Below are positions 40,520 to 52,216 of a stretch of DNA of 64,000 nt, piece by piece. A program made the position numbers and the translations under genes. Numbering within the stretch: the stretch's first letter is position 1; every line of letters begins with the position of its first letter. Source of the DNA: Haliotis asinina (Eukaryota > Mollusca > Gastropoda > Lepetellida > Haliotidae). The stretch spans positions 22,298,501 to 22,362,500 of the forward strand of contig NC_090295.1 of NCBI RefSeq assembly GCF_037392515.1. Reading direction: 5' to 3'. A model generated the notes under the pieces. That model saw nothing but the letters and a program-made list of their open reading frames with translations. It was not told where the DNA came from and did not search any database.

Positions 40520-41177
40520 TTAGTATGCTTAGTGCATAGTGAAAGCCCTTTTTCCAATCTTAGCATCATTAGAAAAAAACAAAGATTTTCTCAATAATTT
40601 CTGGGAACACTGTACGTGCATCTCAACATGAAATATTCCCGATCGTCTTCTTTGTATTTATATTAATAGGCGCCTGTTTCATTTGCAGAATGTTATGACT
40701 GTGTCCTGTTATCACAGACGAGTTTTGTTGAGGGTTCATGACATTTTTGGCTCAAAACTGGTCCAATATCAAGATGCGCCAACATTCAGGCAGCTTTAAC
40801 TCAGTGTCAATGTGACTGCTGGTTCGGACAAAAAGGAAGAGACAGAGGGCAAAAATATCCAAAAAAGGCATGTCCTGTCCTGACGTTGTTTAGGCTACTC
40901 CTATGGAATTGTTTCTCTCTGGTGAGTGGTTGGGATCGCGTTTTTCCGTTTAACAGCAAGAGATTGCCTTCCGAATGAAAGGTAAGGCTAAGTTACAAAC
41001 ATAGGTTTGGTATGACTTGAGTTAAATGTTTTTCCCCTGTAAGTCTCTGTTTAATACGTCTCAAATCATTGTTTCAAAGGATGCAACTAATCGACTTTCG
41101 CTTGTCCTGTAAACTGTGGTTGCTGTTTGTTGTTCAGCACGGCGCTCAACACAATTTAAGGTATACCAGAAGATAAC

Positions 41178-41350
41178 TAAGTAAACAAGTTTGGATCAGA
41201 CTACCCAGTGATCAACATCATGAATACCAATCTGCGCAACTTGATGATACGGTGCCATAATGAAGTCACCGAAACTGTCACCATCTGTTCCTAGGGACTT
41301 GTTTCTGAAAAATAATTCTAGCCCGATCTTCGCAAGGATGGTCCAGAACA
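41178..41350 (+). mobile_element. Repeat family B, diverged
   Basis: GATCAACATCATGAATACC and a worn tail, upstream of DNAJC16. Confidence 0.6.
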
Positions 41351-41624
41351 TAGTAACTGGTTACAAAAAAGTTTGAACATATGTATTGTTTCTATTTCAG
41401 TAATAGAAAATATACTAAAAAGTGCTCTAGTTCAATATTTTGGTCGTTAACCAAAAAACATGAAATTCTCTGACTGTGGCATGATGACTCCCTTTCCTCT
41501 AATGTCAAGGTCAGAGTGAAAATGTATTGCAGTTTTAATTGTATTGTCTCTGCATAACTTCATTGTGATCTGTGGTACCATGGCCCGATCATTTTGTGGG
41601 TTCGGAATAATAATCCTTCACAAC

Positions 41625-41795
41625 GAGTGAGTTAATTTTATTTCGCCACTCAGCAGTATTAAATCTAGCTATAAGTTAGTTAGCGCTCTGTAAACAATCG
41701 AGTCTGGACCAAACACCTGGTACAGTTATAGTCACCTCTTACAAGGTTGGGTACCTGAAGTTCAATTCTTTCCCGTATCTTCACAGCGAATTAAC
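41625..41795 (+). mobile_element. Repeat family B, shortened
   Basis: Head AGTGAGTTAATTTTATTTCG and AATCGAGTCTGGACCAAACA; the middle is missing. Confidence 0.6.
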
Positions 41796-42699
41796 AACCA
41801 GACTAAAAATATGTAATTAAATTAATCTTTATTTCTGTAAACTGCACATCTGCGTTTAAGTGCATAACAAACTATCACAGCATGCATGGACGTACAGCAG
41901 ATAACCATAATAAACATTCAAAAACATTCATCTCAGAAACGTGGTACCACTTCAACAGAACTGTCAAGGGAAAAACTTCAATAAAACTTCTAGGTAACTT
42001 CCAGGTTACCGATTCACAATCATGGTGTAATGCAACGGTGTTTGTGTGAGTGCCTGTTGCGAGTGCTTAAAACCCAGACCCTGCCAAATCACCGGGTACT
42101 ACTAAAATTGAATTGCGGAATATTAAAACGAAACCGATATATCTACCACACCGCATTGTCCTGACCATTGAGCCAATGTGTGTCTAATAAAATCCCAGCT
42201 ATGAGGAAACCCTACTTTTGTCAAACGAATGCCACTATACCAATGCTTAATCTCTGACTATATATAAGTTTAAAAGAAACAATTCTCTTCAAATTAAAAA
42301 AATGACCCCAGTGAGATGGGAGATTCCTAACCTGAGAAAATCTTGACTTGCTTCATTTAACGTTTTAAGACTGTAGAAATGGCGGCGCTAAAGTGAAACT
42401 ATGGGTCAGGCACTGTGAGATTAAAAAAATTATGCCACTCAAAGAAGTAAAGGAATTCCTATGCTCAATCTGCCAAGCTACAACTGACACTGTCATTGCA
42501 TAAGCTGCGATGCATCATTCCCAGTACCCAACTACAAGTGCTGAAACAGATTACCACCACAAGCTGGGTAAGAATTGGTCTCCTGTTGTCATCAGAAGGA
42601 GGCATAATGGGGGCCTGTCTTCATCACTTGCATGACAGTCTGTCAGATGGTGCACCCCACAGTGTGCATTCTTGAAACTCAAACAGTGACAAGCCTGTG

Positions 42700-42825
42700 C
42701 AAAGAGTGCAGGTCACAAAGCACTTTATGGGTGACTTGACTCCTGAGAGGTCTTTTGTTATGCCCAATGACTAAGCACATGTGATACGTGTGGTCTCACC
42801 TTTGGCAAGACAGTATATTTTTTTG
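42700..42825. repeat. Dispersed repeat shared with 15170-15310
   Basis: See the intron 8 copy. Nothing else is recognisable around it. Confidence 0.4.
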
Positions 42826-43496
42826 TCCTTAAACCAACTTGATGGCTTCATGCAAGTTTGAAAAAGATTCTAACTTCAATTCTCAACCAAATGAAATCCA
42901 CTTGTCAAGTCAAACATATCAATATTTGCATCTCAGACAATCTTATCTCTAAATTAAAATTCTAATTTGAAGCATAGTTTTAGATATTGGTTGGCACGGA
43001 CATTGAGGGATTGGTTTTGTCATGGTTGATGTCAGACAATTCAGTTGATTTGATCCCTTAATAACACAAATATCACTTCATGACAGCTTGGTTCATCTAT
43101 CACAAGAAACAAAAATCTGTAAACTGCACTCTATATTGATCAAATATAGACAGATAACTTCATGTAAACTTAAAAATTTATGAAAACATGAGTGAAATAC
43201 AGTTCAGTTTCACCTTCAATCATTGATCAGTTCATGTTCATAAAAAATAAATTCCAACTAAAACTAGAAATATGTTCTCAGGTGTTACAAATAAATTTGC
43301 TGGACATGGTACTTTTCCTGTACGGAAATGTGCAAAAAAAGTATTTTTAAAAATATACCAAATAACAATGTATTTATCAATTTTTTTTTCAACAAGTAAT
43401 AACAGTATTAACACATTCTAAAGCACTGACCAAAATACTTGTCCTGAAAATGCATTCATCTTAGAACCTTAGATTAAAGTTGGTTTCTTTATCAAG

Positions 43497-43620
43497 AGTG
43501 AGTGACTTTAGTTTTACTCCACACTATTTGGCAGTAGTCTGTGAATAATCAAGTCTGGCCAGACAATCCAGTGATCAACATCATAAGCATTAATCTAAGT
43601 AACTGGGATACCATGACTCT
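43497..43620 (+). mobile_element. Repeat family B, 5' part
   Basis: GTGAGTGACTTTAGTTTTAC to AACTGGGATACCATGACTC; the tail is absent. Confidence 0.62.
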
Positions 43621-44836
43621 TACAACAACTTCTGCATTATGGAAGAAACATTTAGAAATATTTAAGTCCTTGTGTCAGCCAATATCATCTTTCTGAACAT
43701 TAGCATCACAACACTTAGACACCCTATAATCTGAATTATCACTAGATCCGTACTTCCGATTTTCCACACACTGCAATTATAATGTAGCATTAGACTAACA
43801 ACGAGTCTCTGAAATGAACATATTTTACTGAAAACAGTTCATAATAAAAGGAAAGTCATAAAGTGAAATGGAGCCCTGAGACTTTCTTCATTTTCAAAAC
43901 CTTTCACAGATAAAACTGTCTCTTGAGACAAGCCTGAAGCTGGGGGAATATGGACTTGCCACGTTTTCTAGACTTGTATGGGCTTTCTTGGATAAATTTG
44001 CTTCAGGGTCTGTACGACAGACTAATGTAGCATCAACTGAAGAGACTAATGTCCAGAGATGCTGACTTTCAGCACAGTGCTCTGTAACACTGGGATACTT
44101 AACATTTGTGGTACAAAATATGAGGAGCAAAAACGTCTCACTTTTCAGCAGTAGACAGAGACAACATCTGGAAATATCTAAACAAAACTTTGGTTTCAAA
44201 TTTGGTAAAAGTAAAGTCAATAACAGTACTACACACTTTCAAATAGTTGTTAAGAAAACATCATATTATTCTGGTACATTAGAGCATCTGGTAATTAAAT
44301 ATACAATGAAAGCACATGTCGAAGGTCGCATACATAAAGCAGACAGAATAAACACCTTAATGCCAATAACAAATAAATATGAAACAAATAAAAGACATAT
44401 ACTGAGGGAAACAAATAAGGGATCAAATGAAAGCACAAGTGTTACTTTATTTATTTTTATTTTTTCAGGTCTCTTCACAAGTTAGGTGATACAAAATGTG
44501 AAAAAATCTTTGGAAAAAAGTAAAGGAACACTTGAGCCTTCATTTGATATGTTATTTTTTTCACTCAGTATACACTCACAGCTAAATATAACCTAGAAAG
44601 AAATGCACTAAGTAAAACATTCAGAAACACAAAATGTAAAAAGAAGCAATCATTCACACTGCACACTGAGGAGTGGAAACTGGCTTTCCATATATACACC
44701 TATAAATTTCAGCAATAGAATATACCACAAATCACAGAGACAACGTTGTTAATAAATATTCAGTTATTGCCATCACGGCAACACACTTAAGACCCTGTAT
44801 CACCATTCTTGAAGTGCATACTGACTGCATACAGCT

Positions 44837-44888
44837 TTCATCGCTGCTGCTGCTGCTGATGATAATGATGACGACAATGACAAAGATG
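44837..44888. repeat. Imperfect trinucleotide repeat (CTG / ATG)
   Basis: Short run of CTG followed by GATGAT-type words, with no associated gene seen. Confidence 0.6.
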
Positions 44889-45239
44889 ACAACAGTGATG
44901 ATTTTGTTTGGAAATGATTTGATAATTCTGTAATAAGCTAACATAAATGCTCAACAAGTACAAGAGAAAATCAGATCTTAGTCCTCATTATCCCTAAATG
45001 AAGATCTGAGGACAACTGATTAGAGGTCAAAGCCCCAGGTTCAATTTGTGAAACTGAAAAAACACAAACAATAAATTCTGGAATAACTGATACATCAGTG
45101 TATCCCACAGGCTGTGAATAGAGTTTCTTGTTTCAAATAACTTACTATGGGTTTGGCTTATCTACAGTAAAAAACAAATGAGAGACAGACAATGATTTTG
45201 ACAAAATTATTAAAATCTAAATATTTTAGATATTTAAAT

Positions 45240-45415
45240 ACTTACCTTACCATAGGTCTTATGCATATTACCTCTAGCTTCGCTAAACGAGATCAGACAG
45301 TCGTTGATTCGCCATCCCCTCGATGGCTACCTCATGTAATCTACGAATGTAGTCACGGAAGTGACGTGATCTCTCCACTCGCGCGAGAGCGCAGAATCCA
45401 AAATTCACTTTTACC
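45240..45415. repeat. Left inverted terminal repeat of DIRS copy 2
   Basis: About 176 bp, inverted partner of 51295-51470 with one visible mismatch. Confidence 0.9.
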
Positions 45416-45481
45416 GTCAACCGGAAGGTCCGAAGAGTCCAAAGTGGGGAGGAGCATCCAGCGTTGGGAGGGAGTCATCGC

Positions 45482-45567
45482 CCTATGGTAAGGTAAGTAT
45501 TTAAATATCTAAAATATTTAGATTTTAATAAATTTTTAACTTACCTTACCATAGGTCTTATGCATAT
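45482..45567. repeat. Internal complementary region of DIRS copy 2
   Basis: 86 bp, same structure as in copy 1: the complement of the two joined element ends. Confidence 0.87.
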
Positions 45568-45783
45568 GGCTTCGACAGATGGATGGTGGTGTGGACTCCG
45601 GAGGACCATCCCTCAGCAAACAGTGCACATGCATCAGGAGAACACGGGAAAGCCAATGTCAACGGTCTCAGGATAATACCTGGAACAGGACAAAGAGCAA
45701 CCCAATAGAACTCCAAAGAAAAACCGACGCACCCTGGGGGTGAGGTTAATCTTAAGACCAAAGGTAAGTAGAAGTGTAGTTAC

Positions 45784-46860
45784 CTAATGGGCGGATGGTC
45801 GGGTAAGTTGCTGAGCAACCACCAATGGACCAAATGACTGTAACCCCTCCACGTCTTCAACTGCCAAGTCCCTCAAGTAGTGGGATGCGAAGACAGTTGA
45901 TGACCTCCAGAAACAGCCCTCCATGATCTGCGGTACTGTGCAGTTCCGATGGAGGGCCATCGTAGACGCCAAGGCCCTGATCTCGTGCGGGTCACTTGCT
46001 ACCGGATGAGGCAGGTGCTTGTCGTCATAGGCCGCCAAGATAGTCGATCTGAGCCAGAGGGCAATAGTATTTCTGTTTACTTCGCCTTTGCAGGACACGG
46101 CAACGGGAATGAATAATCTTTTGCGGGATCGTCTCCTAGAGGCTGACCTTTTAATATAGCATCTGAGAGCCCTGACTGGACATAGTAGCTCCTCCTCCAA
46201 GTCATGATGACCCAGGATCGTAGACAAAGGAGGGATGGAAAATAGCCTGTTAGGCTGCCCGGGAAGCTGGTTCTTAGCCACAAAATCCCAAAGCAAACCC
46301 AAATGAACACGTCCGTGTCTTGACTGTTCAAATCGGATCTGAGTAACGTCAAGAGCATGGATCTCGCTGACTCTAGCCGCTGTTGCCAATGATAGTAAGA
46401 AAACCGTCTTCTTGGAAAGATGTTCAAAGGAGGCTTCTTCTAATGGCTCGTACGGCGGCCCTCTGAGATGTTGAAGGACAACATTAAGATCCCAAGCTGG
46501 AGGACGGAACTTGGCCTTCTGGTCTTCCAGCTTGAAAGCTTTGAGAAGCGCAATAAGTTCTGGTATCTTGGAGATCTGTGTATCTGACTTGATAGCAAGG
46601 ACAGAATTCTAAGCTGACAAATAGGTGCCTAAGGTACTGCCTTTGAGATGTCTAGAGTTCCGTAGGTAGAGAAGGAACTGTGCCACAAACTGAGGAGATG
46701 CTGCCATGGGATCTTGAGATCTTCGTGCGCAAAAATTCTCAAAAGAGCGCCATTTGTCGTCATATAAAGAACGGGTAGAAACTCTATGCGCACGAGCTAT
46801 AACGTTCGCCACGTGCGCAGAGTAGCCCTTAGCCTTTAATGCTCTCTGCAGATGACCCAT
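45784..46860 (-). pseudogene. Tyrosine recombinase region of DIRS copy 2
   Basis: Matches the copy 1 recombinase along its length, including the ARVSEIHALD, HEIRALAS and FASHYLRD motifs. Bounds are by homology, and the region is part of a broken element. Confidence 0.83.
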
Positions 46861-49120
46861 GCGTGAAGATGGAATCGCCGTGGATCCGGATGCAGCTGTC
46901 GACTGTGTGGATGTCGAAGCAGATGCAACCACTCTGGAAGTTTGTAAGGGTCTCCGCTGGCGAGCCGTCGAAGATCGGGAAACCACGATCTGGCTGGCCA
47001 CCAGGGTGCGACCAAAAGCAGTCGGAGGTTCCGCGTCAGTCTGATCTTGGCGATTACATCCGAGAGAAGGATTGGAGGAGGGAACGCATATGCGTCCAGG
47101 CCTTCCCATGATAGAGACATCGCGTCGACTGCCCACGCCTGTGGATCCGGCACGGGAGATACGTACGTTGGTAACTGGTGATTGAAACTGGTGGCAAAAA
47201 GATCTACCAGTGGTCTCCCGAGTTGCCAGCAAATCTGGCGAAATGCGTCCGGATGAAGCATCCACTCCGTCGGGGATGGTTTGCCGGGGCGCGACAGGGC
47301 GTCTGCCAGGATGTTTTTGCAGCCGGGAATGTGACGAGCCGCGATCACGATGCCGTTGCTGTCTACCAGATCCGCTAACAGGAACATCTGGTCCAGAAGT
47401 TGTTTGGACCTGGTTGTACCCTGATTGTGAATCACCCACACGACCGTGGAATTGTCGGACGCTACCAGGAGTCTGGAGTTTGTTAGAACCGGTAGCCAGT
47501 GGCGGACCGCTAGGATGACTGCTTGCATCTCCAGGTTGTTGATATGCCACTCCCTTTCGGCGTCTGACCACAGCCCTGAGGTTGTCTGGCCGTTCAAGTG
47601 AGCGCCCCATCCCAAGAGGGATGCGTCTACAAACAATTCGTGGTTGTGGTTGAAGCTTGTCAAACAAACACCGGCGCAGACATTCCACTCTACCGTCCAC
47701 CACCTGAGGTACTGATGCAGGTGCGGGGGTAGAAGAAATGATGACTGGAGGTCGTTCTCTCGAATGAATGGTAATAGGAACCTCTGTAGTGGGCGCAGCA
47801 TAAGCCGTCCTCTGAGGGTGAGGTCCTGCGCCGACGTCAACAAGCCCAACAGAGACTGCCATTCTCTGAGGGTGAGAGGTAGGGACAGAGCTCGAGAATC
47901 TTCTGCCATCGATCGGGAGGGACCCTGACCAGATTGAGCCGAGTCAGGAACAACCCCCCAATGAAAGTTAACTCCTGCGTTGGTTCCAGTTGCGACTTCT
48001 CGATATTGATAATCCATCCCAACTGCTGAAGTAGGCGTGTGGAGAAGTCCAGTTGTTTGCGTAGCAACTGAGGATTGCAGTGATTTAGAAAACAATCGTC
48101 GATGTAAGGATCGAAGTCTATCCCCCGGAGGTGCAGAAACCGGGTGACAGGCAGTGTGACCCGAGTGAAAAGCCACGGGGCCGTAGAAATTCCAAACGGC
48201 AGCACTCGCCACTGGTAGTGTACTCCGTTGAATATGAAACGCAGGAATTTCCTGTGGCGTGGGAATACAGGAACGTGCAGGTAAGCATCCTGTAAATCTA
48301 GGCTGGCCATCCAAGCTCCGGGTGACAACTTGGCTCGGATCTGATCCAGTGACGTCATTCGGAAATGCGGGGGCTCGGCTAAATACAGGTTGTTGAAAGA
48401 CGCCATGTTGTGAATCATCCGCATTTTGGTGGAACCTTTCTTGGGTATCAGGAAGATGGGTGAATAGAACCCCGGGGAGTGATGGGGTTCTGACACTATC
48501 TCTATAGCATGTTTTGTTAATAAAATGTTGATGTTTTCTAGTATAAGTACCTGTTGATCTATTGAGTACACTCGTGACCGGGGAGTGGTAGTCAACGGCG
48601 GAGCTCTGGCTAGTGGTAGCTTGTAGCCGGCTCTCAGGATCTTGCAAACAAACGGGTCTTCCAGGAATGTCCAGTTGGCCCAGAAGATCTCTAGTCTCCC
48701 ACCTACAGGGGTCGGATGAACTGGTACGACTGGGGGTGGGAGGTCCCAGTCGTAGTAGTCCATGGCTTCAGCGGCCGGAGTAGGGACGCTTGCCCCTACC
48801 TCGACCGGACGTAGCTGGGGCATCCCTGCCGCGTTCTTGAGGCTTGCGCTGGACATCTGAGTCCTTGGTACGACCTCGTCCCCTCCCAAACGAGGAACGG
48901 ATAGACTCTCTCCTGGGTACATATCTTTTCTTGGCATTACCCCTGGCTCGGCCACGAAATGCAGAGCCCAAGGCCTCGAAAGTTGACAGCGCCACTTCCG
49001 TGTTAGTAAGTTCGGCATGTTGTTTATACACCGTCGGTATCTTTGCATCAAAGAGGAACTTAGACGTAAATGGTGCACGAAGTAGTTGACGTTTAAATTC
49101 CTCTTGCCAAGAACAAGCAT
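46840..49120 (-). pseudogene. Reverse transcriptase / RNase H / methyltransferase-like region of DIRS copy 2
   Basis: Region matching the polymerase part of copy 1, with the same YIDD, RNase H and methyltransferase-like motifs. Bounds are by homology. It is not open as one frame, so it is treated as a fossil. Confidence 0.85.
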
Positions 49121-50783
49121 CTAAAAATCCAGATCGGCGCATAGTAGTAGTCATGGCTAGCGCCGCGCGTAAATGTCCAAGTAGGTCATGGAGTACTCTG
49201 CCTTGCCAAGCAAAAATGGTAGTTAAATGATCCACCCTCGAGGCATTATCCTCTGACAAATCCAAGGCTGCAGCGGAGGTGGCTGAAGCAAGAGCCGAGA
49301 TAGGTTTAAGCATACGTTTCAGTTCCGTATCAATAGCTGCTAGCTTTGAATCCTGAACTCTGTAAGATGACGGAGTTGAGCTTGACAACCTCTTAATTGA
49401 ATCGTCTAGCACCGCCCCGTTGTCGGCAAAATCCAGACTGTGTACTTTATAATCTGATTTCTTAGACTTCGACGCTTTGATGGTTGGATTTAAGGATAAC
49501 TTCGCAAAGTCCGAGTCTAACAAAGCAACCGCATCCGCCACCATAGGGTGTGGTGGAATAAGTAACTCAGGAGACAAGTGAATCGACGCCGGGTTGCTTG
49601 AATCTGAAGAAGGGGAAGGACAGTCCGGTAATCTGTCGGCAATCCACTCAAAGACAGCAGTTAAGGAAAGATAGGTGCCATCACTATCACCAACATTGCC
49701 AGGTTCCTCCTCATAGTCTGGACAAAAGAACTGTTCCTCGTGATCCTCCCAGGAAATAGAGGTTGATTCTCGTCGCTGACTCGAGTTGGAAGCAGAGTTC
49801 TTAGTGTTAAATTCCTTGCAGGAAGTCTGCAGTGGTTCCGGCGATCGTGAACGCTGGGATCTAGAGAGACGCCGTGGTGATCTTGACCGAGATCGCACTC
49901 TACGTCTACTTCTGGTACGTGAGTCTTCCTCTAAGGAGCGCCTTGGAGAGCGGGAAACAGACTGGGAGCGCCGGCGTCTGCTACGGTGTGGAGAACGAGA
50001 GCGCTGACCCTTCGGGGACCTAGAACGAGATCTGCGCCGGGAGCGCTCAGCCTCTAAACGACGAGCGCGCTCTTCATCCAACTGGCGCTGTAACATTTCT
50101 TCTTTAGTCAGCGTATGAGACACTCTGGGGATTCGATAAGAAGTAGTTATAGGAGCAGGGTCCGGCAACAACATTGGCGCTGGCGTTGGTATAGGCGCTG
50201 GCGTTGGAATAAGCGCTGACGAAAACACCGGTGCTGATGTAAACAAAGGCGCCGGGACAGGCAGTGGCGCCGGGACAGGCAGAGGCGCTGGTACAGGCAA
50301 CGGCGCTGGCGTAAGTCTAGGCGCTGTCGTTGGTAAAGGTGTAGACAACGAGGTAGGGAGTACAGCAGCGCCCGGTGTCAAGACAGATCGCAGAAGCTTC
50401 TGAACTTCAGGATGGGATAAGGCATCCGGGTGAGATAAATCTACAAAGGCGTCCGAACGCGTAGGCTCTGGAGAGGAGCGCGCCGGCGTAATAGATGAGC
50501 GCCCCACACTAGGTGTTGATACTGGTACTGAAGGCGGTGGTAGATCCTGGTCGTCAGGTAAGGATCCCAAGGAAGACGCTGGCGACGACATTCTTCTCTT
50601 ATGTTGTGTAAAACGTTTCCTCCGAACCGCCAAAAAGGTCTTGAAATCGGCGAGAGATAACGCTTGACAGTGTAGGCACCGATTATCGCTGGAGCAAACA
50701 GCGGACGCACAATCCGGACACCAGGGATGTGGGTCCTTGGCTGACTTCTGCCCCTTGGAGACAGTACAATAGTGTCGAGTCAT
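48768..50783 (-). CDS. Gag-like region of DIRS copy 2
   Basis: Same layout as in copy 1: CxxC cluster, Pro/Ala repeat, Arg/Ser-rich stretch, acidic middle, Arg/Gly-rich tail. Scattered substitutions relative to copy 1 and a shorter Pro/Ala repeat are visible. The start is placed at the ATG shared with copy 1. Confidence 0.72.
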   Translation of the reverse strand: MTRHYCTVSKGQKSAKDPHPWCPDCASAVCSSDNRCLHCQALSLADFKTFLAVRRKRFTQHKRRMSSPASSLGSLPDDQDLPPPSVPVSTPSVGRSSITPARSSPEPTRSDAFVDLSHPDALSHPEVQKLLRSVLTPGAAVLPTSLSTPLPTTAPRLTPAPLPVPAPLPVPAPLPVPAPLFTSAPVFSSALIPTPAPIPTPAPMLLPDPAPITTSYRIPRVSHTLTKEEMLQRQLDEERARRLEAERSRRRSRSRSPKGQRSRSPHRSRRRRSQSVSRSPRRSLEEDSRTRSRRRVRSRSRSPRRLSRSQRSRSPEPLQTSCKEFNTKNSASNSSQRRESTSISWEDHEEQFFCPDYEEEPGNVGDSDGTYLSLTAVFEWIADRLPDCPSPSSDSSNPASIHLSPELLIPPHPMVADAVALLDSDFAKLSLNPTIKASKSKKSDYKVHSLDFADNGAVLDDSIKRLSSSTPSSYRVQDSKLAAIDTELKRMLKPISALASATSAAALDLSEDNASRVDHLTTIFAWQGRVLHDLLGHLRAALAMTTTMRRSGFLDACSWQEEFKRQLLRAPFTSKFLFDAKIPTVYKQHAELTNTEVALSTFEALGSAFRGRARGNAKKRYVPRRESIRSSFGRGRGRTKDSDVQRKPQERGRDAPATSGRGRGKRPYSGR

Positions 50784-51294
50784 ACACAGAAACTGTAACA
50801 GACAAGAAACCAAGACTTGACGATATGTTGATACAATACTAGGAGAAAAAAAACCCTACATAAAAATGTAGAAAGTAGTTGCACCCCTACGTAAAAAATA
50901 GACACACCCGTAAATGCGGGGCAGCGAAAAACAACAACCACAATGGCTGCCTTCGCTACGCTGAAATTCATGGCAGAAAATGGTATGATAAATACCGAAA
51001 ACACAAGTGAAAATGACCAAGCATGGGCAGAAACATGACGGGCAAACAACCAACAAGATGAATTACCCCCATGGACGCCATACCGTTCTCACCTACGATA
51101 CGGACAAGCCCTGCCTGAGTGAGAAAAGAACAGCACGAGGTAGCAAGGTAAGCACATTAAATGCTTGTATGACTTGACTTTAATACATAATGAGGGGATA
51201 CAAACCATACCTACCAAGGAGTAGCAACTTTATTGAAACTACACACAGTAGGAAAAAACTGCAAACCAACACGTCCGTTCGCACGAACGCTAAA

Positions 51295-51470
51295 GGTAAA
51301 AGTGAATTTTGGATTCTGCGCTCTCGCGTGAGTGGAGAGATCACGTCACTTCCGTGACTACATTCGTAGATTACATGAGGTAGCCATCGAGGGGATGGCG
51401 AATCAACGACTGTCTGATCTCGTTTAGCGAAGCTAGAGGTAATATGCATAAGACCTATGGTAAGGTAAGT
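51295..51470. repeat. Right inverted terminal repeat of DIRS copy 2
   Basis: Partner of 45240-45415. Nearby on the minus strand, close to 51226, is an AATAAA hexamer that UBXN10 transcripts could meet. Confidence 0.9.
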
Positions 51471-51479
51471 TAAAAATTG

Positions 51480-52216
51480 CATAGTATCATCACAAACACT
51501 GTCTGAAACTTTCTGAGGCTGCCTGTATTAAAAACTGAAATGTTTTCAGGTAAGCAGTAGGTGGTCTACTGTCTTTCAGCCTTTGTTTCCATTTTAACAA
51601 GAACTACAATCTGACTTTATACATTTGGAATGATTAGATATGTAGTCAATGGCTTTTGTAGCAACTAATTTCATATCACAGGAACACATGCAAACAAGCT
51701 TTCTGCTTGTCCCTTCACTTGAAAGCTTTTCAAATGACAATATCAATTCTGATATCAATTTTTAACTTACAACCATACAGGCATTACCCTTTCTTTAAAA
51801 TTTCATTTCTGTATAAAGTGCATGGTATTTTATAATGTGGAATTGCTTTATAGTCAACGAAAAATCAGTACAAAATATTAATCTGTAATTACTGAGTAAA
51901 GGTTTACCTTTTAAAGCATTTGTCCTTTCTTTGTACATTTGATTTCAATATAAAGTGCATGGTATTTTATAATGTGGAATTGCTTTTACTATCATTAAAA
52001 AACTGGTACAAAAAAAATCCATTTAGAGCATTTCCCTCTAACCTTTGGACTTCATAATTCATATGCATCATCCCTGCTTCTCAAAAATCCTAGATCCACC
52101 CCTGTACTGGGTGAAGTTTTCCCTACCTATCACAAATTATGCACTGGTCTTCTTCTTGCATTATAAAAATACATATCTTTCAAACACAAATTACTTTTCA
52201 AACATAATACTAGTAA
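51480..52216 (-). other. Probable UBXN10 3' untranslated region up to DIRS copy 2
   Basis: Follows the UBXN10 stop. I find no canonical AATAAA on the minus strand before the DIRS element begins, only TATAAA-type variants in a duplicated segment. Confidence 0.4.
51780..52040. repeat. Two-copy tandem duplication, about 137 bp apart, past UBXN10
   Basis: TATAAAGTGCATGGTATTTT and about 50 following bases occur at 51811 and again at 51948, both preceded by CCTTTCTTT. Probably in the UBXN10 3' untranslated region. Confidence 0.7.

Larger units (their letters stand above)
39311..40612 (-). mobile_element. Full-length Tc1-type DNA transposon
   Basis: About 1.3 kb with near-perfect inverted ends (CAGTGTTCCCAGAAATTATT on the right; two differences on the left) and TA on both outer sides (39309-39310, 40613-40614), the Tc1/mariner target duplication. 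It holds one transposase gene reading on the minus strand. Terminal repeats are about 25 bp. It lies between the DNAJC16 promoter side and DIRS copy 2. Confidence 0.92.
40613..45208. other. Intergenic, between the Tc1 copy and DIRS copy 2
   Basis: Contains three worn family B repeats and one weak dispersed repeat. I find no gene. Reading frames near 43.9-44.5 kb overlap on both strands and show no protein-like features. Confidence 0.5.
45209..51479 (-). mobile_element. DIRS-type tyrosine-recombinase retrotransposon, copy 2, broken
   Basis: Second member of the same family as the copy in DNAJC16 intron 7, same orientation, lying between UBXN10 and DNAJC16. All structural parts are present: left and right inverted repeats, internal complementary region, Gag-like region, polymerase region and recombinase region. 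It appears to carry about two breaks in its long frames. The two terminal repeats differ at only one position by eye, and the whole looks nearly identical to copy 1, so it is also young. Its Gag Pro/Ala repeat has fewer units than copy 1. Confidence 0.92.

Noticed and set aside
43894-44485. Frames of 108 and 125 codons on opposite strands
   Set aside because: AT-rich overlapping frames without protein-like features; neither matches a family I know.
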